Shown in pieces: positions 58,598 to 64,000 of a DNA stretch of 64,000 bases. Source of the stretch: Chloroflexota bacterium. Its GTDB lineage: Bacteria; Chloroflexota; Anaerolineae; Aggregatilineales; Phototrophicaceae. The stretch covers positions 62,001 to 126,000 of the forward strand of contig JAPOVL010000048.1 of NCBI GenBank assembly GCA_026708115.1, given 5' to 3'. The translations under genes were made by a program, and so were the position numbers. Under the pieces are notes generated by a model. That model ran no database searches. It was not told the origin of the DNA and saw nothing but the letters and a program-made list of their open reading frames with translations. How positions within the stretch are numbered: position 1 is the first letter of the stretch; each line of letters opens with the position of its first letter.

Positions 58598-59272
58598 TCA
58601 AGGCGGCTTTAGGTAGATTGGCATCACCTGAGCGGCTGGATATGATTCATGATCATTTTGGCGCAGTCGTTCCCAGGCGATCTGCGCCATATAACCGGCG
58701 CGTCGGAATCGCTCGGCCGGCGAAAGCAGCGTGATTCGTCCACCTGCGCCACGTGCCATGCGTACTTTCTGCAGCCCGTCCTTATCGATCTCGCCGGTAA
58801 GCGTACACGGCATATCGCAGGCGGCAAGCAATTCATCCCAGCTTCCCAGTTTCATTTCGCCCGAGATGCGCCAGGCGTTGCCCTCACAGTGATAGACCGC
58901 CCAAATGACCCGGCTGCGTCCAGCGGGCACGGTCACGATCAACGGGAGCGAGGGATTCGCCGCATTTGAAGCTGCAGCGATCGTGTCGAGGGTGGTCACG
59001 GGCACGAGTGGCAAATCACGAGCGGCTGCCATGCCCTTTGCCAAAGCGACGCCTATTCGTAGTCCCGTATACGAGCCCGGACCGATGGCAACCGCTAGCG
59101 AGCTTAGTTCGCCCGTTTTGGTGTCGGTATGCGCCAAGATCTGTTCAATTATGGGCGCCAATAGCGCGCTATGCTTCCTGTCGACGGTCAATGTGCATTC
59201 GGCCACTAGGCGATCGCCGTCGTGGAGCGCAAGGCTCAACAAGCGAGTGGCGGTGTCAATTGCCAGCAACAT
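58598..59272 (-). CDS. tsaB: tRNA threonylcarbamoyladenosine biosynthesis protein TsaB
   Basis: A 224-residue protein of the ASKHA fold: MLLAIDTATRLLSLALHDGD, then HSALLAPIIEQILAHTDTK and AVAIGPGSYTGLRIGVALAK, the TsaB signature. It forms the TsaBDE complex that adds threonylcarbamoyl to A37 of ANN-decoding tRNAs. It starts 15 bases after tsaE on the same strand. TsaD is not in the window. Confidence 0.93.
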   Translation of the reverse strand: MLLAIDTATRLLSLALHDGDRLVAECTLTVDRKHSALLAPIIEQILAHTDTKTGELSSLAVAIGPGSYTGLRIGVALAKGMAAARDLPLVPVTTLDTIAAASNAANPSLPLIVTVPAGRSRVIWAVYHCEGNAWRISGEMKLGSWDELLAACDMPCTLTGEIDKDGLQKVRMARGAGGRITLLSPAERFRRAGYMAQIAWERLRQNDHESYPAAQVMPIYLKPP

Positions 59273-59287
59273 CAGCTCTGTCTTTGT

Positions 59288-59797
59288 TTACTTGATCGTA
59301 ATGCGACTGATCAATTGCCGATAGTGGGCAAGAAGTGACACATGACGCTCGCCGCAAGCTCGAGAGACGAAATGGCGCTGCGATCCTCCACCGTCGAAGA
59401 TGTCGATCCACATACGCGCAGAGGGCAGAACTGCCTGGATGCGCTCGGGCCATTCCAGGAGCGCCGTTGCCGTGCTATCCAGGATGTCATCCAATCCGAT
59501 CGAATCCACATCGCCGGGACTGCTGATGCGGTAACAATCAATATGAAAGAGACGGGCGTCATCCGTGGCACGCCTGTGCTCGTGCACCAGGTTGAAGGTT
59601 GGACTGGTCAAGGGCGTAGCCGCGCCCCATCCGGCGCCGATTCCTCGGCTATAAATCGTTTTCCCGGCGCCCAAATCGCCGGACAGGCAGATCAGATCAC
59701 GGGCGCGCAGCAACTGGCCGAGAGATCGTCCAAGACTCTCGGTATGCTGCGGACTGTCGCTGGTGAACTCCCACTGATTTCGCCGCTGGACAGACAT
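59288..59797 (-). CDS. tsaE: tRNA threonylcarbamoyladenosine biosynthesis ATPase TsaE
   Basis: A protein of about 169 residues. Walker A is LSGDLGAGKTIYSRGI, then LTSPTFNLVHEH, FHIDCYRI and ALLEWPERIQAVLP, all typical of TsaE. It is the ATPase of the TsaBDE complex. ATG 59797 follows CAGGAGACCGCA; the open frame to 59869 is probably not used. Slightly longer than the usual ~150 residues because of the C-terminal tail. Confidence 0.93.
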   Translation of the reverse strand: MSVQRRNQWEFTSDSPQHTESLGRSLGQLLRARDLICLSGDLGAGKTIYSRGIGAGWGAATPLTSPTFNLVHEHRRATDDARLFHIDCYRISSPGDVDSIGLDDILDSTATALLEWPERIQAVLPSARMWIDIFDGGGSQRHFVSRACGERHVSLLAHYRQLISRITIK

Positions 59798-59989
59798 TGC
59801 GGTCTCCTGCCCCCATTCGTTCCGGCAATTATACCCGTTGGCATCTGTTTTTTCGCCGATAGTCTGCAATCATGTCAGGCGCATAATGCGAAGAAGATTG
59901 GCTTCCCCCTTGTCATATGCCGCTTTACTCGCCCGTGTTGCAACACATCGGCGGCGTTGTCAAACCTAGCAGTTAGCCGCTCACTTCGC

Positions 59990-60018
59990 TTGAGCACCCG
60001 CTGACCTTGGGCTATACT
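59990..60018 (+). promoter_or_regulatory. Promoter of the roadblock-like gene
   Basis: TTGAGC and TATACT are 17 bases apart, a strong sigma-70 match. Transcription would start near 60025, which rules out the TTG at 60023 as a start codon and supports ATG 60062. Confidence 0.6.
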
Positions 60019-60061
60019 GCTCTTGTACGCGTTCAAGCAATTGCAGGCATGCGAAAGACCC

Positions 60062-60466
60062 ATGAAAGGCGACGACCGCAGTCATGCGCTCGAGACTATT
60101 TTGCAACGGCTTTGCTTGGTGGTGGAGCAGGTCAAGTGCTGTGTGGTTGTCAGCGAAGATGGTCTGCCTGTCGCCAGTTACCCGTTTGCCGCCGACGGCG
60201 ACATCCCGGGGCAAAAGATTGAGAGCGCCGAGTTGGCGGCGCTGGCAGCGTCGCTGAGCGGCGCAGGTGAGCGAACGATGCATCGTCTGGCGCAAGGCAA
60301 GCCGGGGCGGCTGGTTTTGGAAGGGGAGGCCGGTACAATGTTGTCCTTTCCGGTCGGGGAGGTATCGTTGGCCCTTCTGGTAGATTCCGATGCCAATCTC
60401 GCGCAAGTCTTGTTCGCCGCGCAGAAGGCCGCCGAAGATATCGAATCTGTGCTTTCGCCGGTCTGA
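60062..60466 (+). CDS. Roadblock/LC7 domain protein
   Basis: A protein of about 134 residues with the roadblock pattern: LETILQRLCLVVEQVKCCVV, then VVSEDGLPVASY, a middle helix (ELAALAASLSGAGERTMHRL) and MLSFPVGEVSLALLVDSDAN. In bacteria such proteins (MglB-like) regulate small Ras-like GTPases. No GTPase gene is adjacent. The start is chosen from the promoter position, since the ribosome-binding site (GAAAGA) is weak. Confidence 0.75.
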   Translation: MKGDDRSHALETILQRLCLVVEQVKCCVVVSEDGLPVASYPFAADGDIPGQKIESAELAALAASLSGAGERTMHRLAQGKPGRLVLEGEAGTMLSFPVGEVSLALLVDSDANLAQVLFAAQKAAEDIESVLSPV

Positions 60467-60563
60467 GTTTAAGACCGGGGACGCACGGTTATCCACATTC
60501 GCGCGGAATCACTCGACCGCTAGCCGCAGCAGCAAAGGCGCTACTAGACTGACGGGTATGCGG

Positions 60564-61085
60564 TCAGGGATCCGGGAATGCGCGGTGATAGCGCATGTGT
60601 CCGCGTACAGAGCCAATCAGGCTTTGATCCAGAACGAGCGCCATAAAATGTTCGTGCCGCCCGCCCGGCTTGACGTAATCCGAGCTGAACCCAAGCGGAA
60701 GCGCTGGCTGGAAACCAAAGCGGGGGTAATAGTTGGGACTCCCGACCAGAAACAACAGCCCAAAGCCCGCGCCTTCTACAACTTCAATGCCCGCGCGAAT
60801 CAAGGCGCTGCCGATGCCTTGCCTTTGTTTGGCAGGCGCAACAGCGATGGGTCCCAAGGCCGGGAAGTGCCATTTGTTGCTGTTTTGGGTAATCTCGACC
60901 AGGCTGTAGGCAGCGTGCCCGACTATCCGATCGTCGACAAGCGCGACCTTCGACAGCCACAAGGCTCCGTCATCGCGCAAGCGATCGACAATGTCGGCTT
61001 GCAGGCGGCAGCCGAAGGCTTCAGCTTCGAGGGCGTGGATTTCCTTTATGTCTTCAGGTATTTCGCGTCGGATGGATATTTGCAT
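60564..61085 (-). CDS. GNAT family N-acetyltransferase
   Basis: An enzyme of about 173 residues. The acetyl-CoA-binding motif is LGPIAVAPAKQRQGIGSALI, and the later FGLLFLVGSPNYYPRFGFQP is typical of the YhbS-like branch. The start MQISIRREIPEDIKEIHALE is the usual GNAT opening and follows GAGAAG. The substrate is unknown. It is divergent from the DUF385-type gene with about 117 bases between. Confidence 0.85.
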   Translation of the reverse strand: MQISIRREIPEDIKEIHALEAEAFGCRLQADIVDRLRDDGALWLSKVALVDDRIVGHAAYSLVEITQNSNKWHFPALGPIAVAPAKQRQGIGSALIRAGIEVVEGAGFGLLFLVGSPNYYPRFGFQPALPLGFSSDYVKPGGRHEHFMALVLDQSLIGSVRGHMRYHRAFPDP

Positions 61086-61202
61086 TTTTCTTCTCGATAG
61101 CGCGAGCGGCAAGGAAATTCGCGGTTGCCAGGATGCCAACGGGCAACAAGAATATGCGAAGTAAGGTGCTTTTGCAAGTCCTCAAGGGATTCGGGTGCAG
61201 CT

Positions 61203-61514
61203 ATGAGCGCAGGCAAATATCTCTACTTGACCACCATCGGGCACAAGACCGGGAGGCCACACGAGATCGAAATCTGGTACGTCGAACATCGAGGTTGCTA
61301 CTATTTGGTGTCAGAAAAGCGCGAAGCGTCTCATTGGGTGCGGAATATCCGAGCGAATCCATCAATCAGCTTTCGGCTTGATAGTAGAGTATCGCGGGGT
61401 AGGGCGTCTCTACCGGACGACGCGCAACTGCTGGCGGCGGTCAAAGCCAAGATGGTCAAGAAATACGGCTGGAGCAATGGCCTGGTAATCGAACTGAAGC
61501 CGGATGTCCGGTGA
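61203..61514 (+). CDS. DUF385-type deazaflavin (F420)-dependent nitroreductase family protein
   Basis: A protein of about 103 residues, short for the family but containing its core: YLTTIGHKTGRPHEIEIWYV, then YYLVSEKREASHWVRNIRAN and a final helix (LLAAVKAKMVKKYGW). It resembles F420- or FMN-binding split barrels. The ATG at 61203 begins just before the core; the frame is open to 61125, but those codons overlap the divergent GNAT gene start. Confidence 0.75.
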   Translation: MSAGKYLYLTTIGHKTGRPHEIEIWYVEHRGCYYLVSEKREASHWVRNIRANPSISFRLDSRVSRGRASLPDDAQLLAAVKAKMVKKYGWSNGLVIELKPDVR

Positions 61515-61607
61515 GCGCCGGAATGCCAGACAATTTGCCGCGGCGGGCAAAATCGTCTACCATTTAAAAGACCATATTGTCGCCGTCAAGCAGCAAGGCT
61601 TGCGCCC

Positions 61608-62990
61608 ATGCAAAAACGAATGGTCGAGTTCATCCGCGCTCTGCGCGCTGCCGGAGTCCGCATCTCCCTGGCGGAGAGTCAAGACGCTATGTTCGGCGTT
61701 GATCACACGGGCGTGAAGGATGTTTCCGCGTTCAAGAGCACCTTGAAAGCCACCTTGGTCAAGGACCACCGGCATCAGCCAGTCTTCGACTATTTCTTTC
61801 CACTTTTCTTCTCCAACAACAGACCTCCCTTGCAAAACATCCTCGATCAGCTGGACGAGGAACAGCAGCAACTCTTGCAAGAGGCGATGGGTTCACTGAT
61901 GGGCAACCTGGATGCCTTGCGCGACCTGTTGGAACGGCTGCTGGAAGGCCGGGACTTTAGCGAAGAAGAGTTGCAGCAACTGGGTGATGCATCGGGCCTG
62001 CTGCAGGGCGACGAGATGTATATGCGGCCCTGGTTCGAACGGCGCATGAATCGCCAAGCCGGGCTGACCCAAATGGATCGCCTGCTCGACGACATTCTGG
62101 AACAACTGGCGGCCATGGGCATGAGCGAAGAAGCGCTGAAGCAATTGGATTCGCTGCTGCGCGAGAATATGCGTGGTTTGTCCGAGCAGATTTCGCAGCA
62201 TGTAGGCGCTACGCTGGCGGAACAAATGGCCGAACGCGAACCGCGCGACCAGCCCGACCTGCTGGACGTGCCGTTGCAGCGCTTGAGCAGCGCCGATATT
62301 GACGACATCCGCGAGGAGATTCGTCGCCTGGCAGCGCGCCTGCGCACCCGAGCTGCCCTGCGCCAGAAGCGCGCCAAGTCCGGCCGTTTTGATCCGCGCA
62401 AGACGATCCGCAAAAACATGCGTTATGGCGGTGTGCCGATGGAAGTGCAATTCCGCAAGCGCCACAAGAAACCCACGCTGATTCTCATTTGCGACTTGAG
62501 CACTTCAATGCGTTATGCGGTTGAATTCTTGCTGACTATGGTTTACGAATTGAGCGACCAGGTGCGTCGCACCCACAGCTTCATTTTCATTCATGATCTG
62601 GTCGATGTTAGCACCACGCTGGCGGAATTTCCCCCGCGGGAAGCGGTGGCTCGAATCATGACCGAAAACCCGCCGGGCTATTACAGCACCGACCTGGGCA
62701 ACAGCCTTAACACCTTCAACAACGAGCATATGCATTTGGTCGACAGCCGCTCGACCATCCTCTTCTTCGGCGACGGGCGCAACAATTACAATGATCCGCG
62801 TCTCGATATCGCGCAGGATATACAGCGCAAAGGAAGGCGCTTGATCTGGTTTTGCCCCGAGCCGCGCCGTCAGTGGGGCAGCGGGGACAGCGATATGTGG
62901 GAGTACAGTATGTACGCCGACAACGTCTTTATGGTCAACAACCTGCGCGAGTTGGCGGATTCGGTGGATAGCCTCTTGGCTGACGGCTGA
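61608..62990 (+). CDS. VWA domain protein, CoxE-like
   Basis: A 460-residue cytoplasmic protein. The start MVEFIRALRAAGVRISLAES is typical of CoxE/YehP-like proteins. A long acidic helical middle follows (~80-270), then a VWA domain from ~290 with the metal site LICDLSTSMRYA, completed by TDLGNSL and FFGDGRNNYND. Such proteins act with MoxR-type ATPases (one is encoded at 51865-52827) to mature enzymes or complexes. The client here is unknown. Confidence 0.85.
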   Translation: MQKRMVEFIRALRAAGVRISLAESQDAMFGVDHTGVKDVSAFKSTLKATLVKDHRHQPVFDYFFPLFFSNNRPPLQNILDQLDEEQQQLLQEAMGSLMGNLDALRDLLERLLEGRDFSEEELQQLGDASGLLQGDEMYMRPWFERRMNRQAGLTQMDRLLDDILEQLAAMGMSEEALKQLDSLLRENMRGLSEQISQHVGATLAEQMAEREPRDQPDLLDVPLQRLSSADIDDIREEIRRLAARLRTRAALRQKRAKSGRFDPRKTIRKNMRYGGVPMEVQFRKRHKKPTLILICDLSTSMRYAVEFLLTMVYELSDQVRRTHSFIFIHDLVDVSTTLAEFPPREAVARIMTENPPGYYSTDLGNSLNTFNNEHMHLVDSRSTILFFGDGRNNYNDPRLDIAQDIQRKGRRLIWFCPEPRRQWGSGDSDMWEYSMYADNVFMVNNLRELADSVDSLLADG

Positions 62991-63034
62991 GAACTTGCGC
63001 CGATCTATAAACCCGCAGCGAGAAGGTTTGGCTG

Positions 63035-63139
63035 GTGCGGGTGTTCAACCGCTTGGAAGACGTGATTCCGCTGTCGACGCTGAATTGCGAACTGCCTCTA
63101 ACGCAGGTCTATCATTGGATTGCAATTGAAGAGGCCTGA
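63035..63139 (+). CDS. Possible small ORF or gene remnant
   Basis: A 34-codon frame starts with GTG, eight bases after AGAAGG, and encodes VRVFNRLEDVIPLSTLNCEL followed by PLTQVYHWIAIEEA. It has a protein-like composition but no recognisable family. It could be a fragment of a lost gene, since the upstream in-frame stop is only nine codons before the GTG. Confidence 0.25.
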   Translation: MRVFNRLEDVIPLSTLNCELPLTQVYHWIAIEEA

Positions 63140-63159
63140 TTAACGTCTCTAGCCACCCC

Positions 63160-64000
63160 TCACTTCAAGTCGCGCCGATGCCAATCGTCGCTGAACAGAT
63201 TGAAATCCGTCTCGCGCTGTGGGAACTCGGCGATAAGTGCCTCGTCGATATCGACGCCAAGGCCCGGTTTTTCCGGCAGCGGGAAATAGCCGTCCACAAC
63301 TTCCGGCATGCCCAGCCCCACCGCTTTGACCGGCGGATCGGCAAAATCGTTGAAGTACTCCTGGATCTTGAAGTTGGGCGTGGTTGCGGCCACCGCCAGC
63401 GAGGCCATGGTCGAGCAGGGTCCGCCCACGTTATGCGGCGCGACCAGCACATAATACATTTCGGCCGTGCCCGCCAGTTTCTTCATATTCATGATGCCGC
63501 CGAAGTGCGTGGTATCGGTCTGGATGATATCGGCGGCGCCCAACTCGAAAAGGTCGCGATATTCATAAGGCGTGTGGATGCGTTCGCCGGTCGCCACCGG
63601 GATGCCCAGTGCCAGCGCGACTTCCCGCACGTCACGCAGCGCGCGCAAATTCTCTGGTGGCACCGGCTCTTCCACCCAGGCGGGTCGAAACTCCGCCAGA
63701 TCGCGGATGATCTCAGTCGCCGTCACCGGGTTGAAGCGGCCGTGCATCTCGATCAACAACTCGACGTCGGGTCCCACGGCATCGTAAACGGCTTCGACCA
63801 GCGCCACTGACAGCAGTTTCTCCTCGCGCGTGAATTCATAGAAGCCGCTGCCAAAGGGATCGAACTTCAGCGCGCGATAACCCTTGTCGATGACTTCTTT
63901 GGCGGCCGCGTGCCAGGCTTCTGGAGTACGCTCCACGCGGTACCAGCCGTTGGCATAGGCTTTGATCTTGTCGCGCACTGCCCCGCCCAGCAGGCGATAA
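63160..64000 (-). CDS. Mandelate racemase/muconate lactonizing enzyme family protein, C-terminal part (cut by window edge)
   Basis: About 280 residues are visible and the frame stays open to the window end, where YRLLGGAVRDKIKAY is the usual link between the cap domain and the barrel. The barrel shows Lys in YRALKFDPFG, metal-ligand Glu residues in LLIEMHGRFN, AWVEEPVPPEN and VATGERIHTPYEYR, and the catalytic His in VAPHNVGGP. This pattern fits sugar-acid dehydratases of the galactonate-dehydratase type. The missing N-terminus would carry the substrate-capping domain. Confidence 0.88.
   Translation of the reverse strand, partial: YRLLGGAVRDKIKAYANGWYRVERTPEAWHAAAKEVIDKGYRALKFDPFGSGFYEFTREEKLLSVALVEAVYDAVGPDVELLIEMHGRFNPVTATEIIRDLAEFRPAWVEEPVPPENLRALRDVREVALALGIPVATGERIHTPYEYRDLFELGAADIIQTDTTHFGGIMNMKKLAGTAEMYYVLVAPHNVGGPCSTMASLAVAATTPNFKIQEYFNDFADPPVKAVGLGMPEVVDGYFPLPEKPGLGVDIDEALIAEFPQRETDFNLFSDDWHRRDLK

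Noticed and set aside
1..64000. tRNA or rRNA genes
   Set aside because: I looked for T-loop words such as GGTTCGAAT on both strands. The hits seen (for example near 2140 and 62030) are inside protein genes without a cloverleaf context.

Overview
The window reads as chromosomal DNA of a GC-rich, probably monoderm heterotroph, most likely a member of the Chloroflexota (Anaerolineae-like). That placement is an inference. It rests on the density of sugar and peptide ABC importers with secreted binding proteins, the lipoprotein combining Ig-like, SH3b and CARDB domains, the F420-type DUF385 proteins, the MoxR and CoxE-like proteins, and GC-rich dispersed hairpins. I see no tRNA, rRNA, CRISPR array or intact insertion sequence.

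Layout. 1-2470: a leftward sugar-importer operon (LplB-type permease, LplC-type permease, then a binding protein cut by the window edge), preceded by a good promoter. 2510-7926: an MFS transporter, an acyl-CoA dehydrogenase of the glutaryl-CoA dehydrogenase type, and two tandem Fic proteins. 7993-10788: a secreted 931-residue protein built of four long repeats. 11045-19225: a catabolic block with a cupin, a Gfo/Idh/MocA oxidoreductase, a glycerol-1-phosphate-dehydrogenase-like enzyme, a second sugar importer, a DegT-type aminotransferase and a DppA-type M55 peptidase. 19277-27409: a small coiled-coil membrane protein, a third sugar importer, an M20 peptidase, a GHL6-type glycoside hydrolase-like protein and a PhyH-type dioxygenase. 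27433-34093 (leftward): trxB, a small Cys-containing protein, a DUF262/HNH (GmrSD-like) defence gene, recN, a zinc-finger membrane protein and nadK.

34368-38507 holds three tandem paralogous PF04392-type binding proteins with no permease or ATPase nearby. 38616-45395 is a leftward phosphate-uptake operon, pstS-pstC-pstA-pstB, of unusual build. PstS is an almost exact tandem duplication, PstC carries a PstS-like domain in permuted order inside its first extracytoplasmic loop, and PstA carries two large extracytoplasmic insertions. A candidate Pho box precedes pstS and a long hairpin lies between pstS and pstC. This is the most unusual system in the window.

45712-49446: a peptide importer whose permeases and binding protein are convergent. 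49604-50774: recA, with a LexA-like palindrome inside its promoter. 50771-64000: mostly housekeeping genes (coaBC, surE, tsaE, tsaB, an ALDH7-type dehydrogenase) with a MoxR ATPase, a lipoprotein, a roadblock protein, a GNAT enzyme and a CoxE-like VWA protein. A sugar-acid dehydratase of the enolase superfamily is cut by the right edge.

The three sugar importers and the peptide importer all lack a local ATPase, so they probably share ATP-binding subunits encoded elsewhere. Positions, motifs and repeats were read from the sequence. Family names come from recognisable motifs and were not checked by database search.
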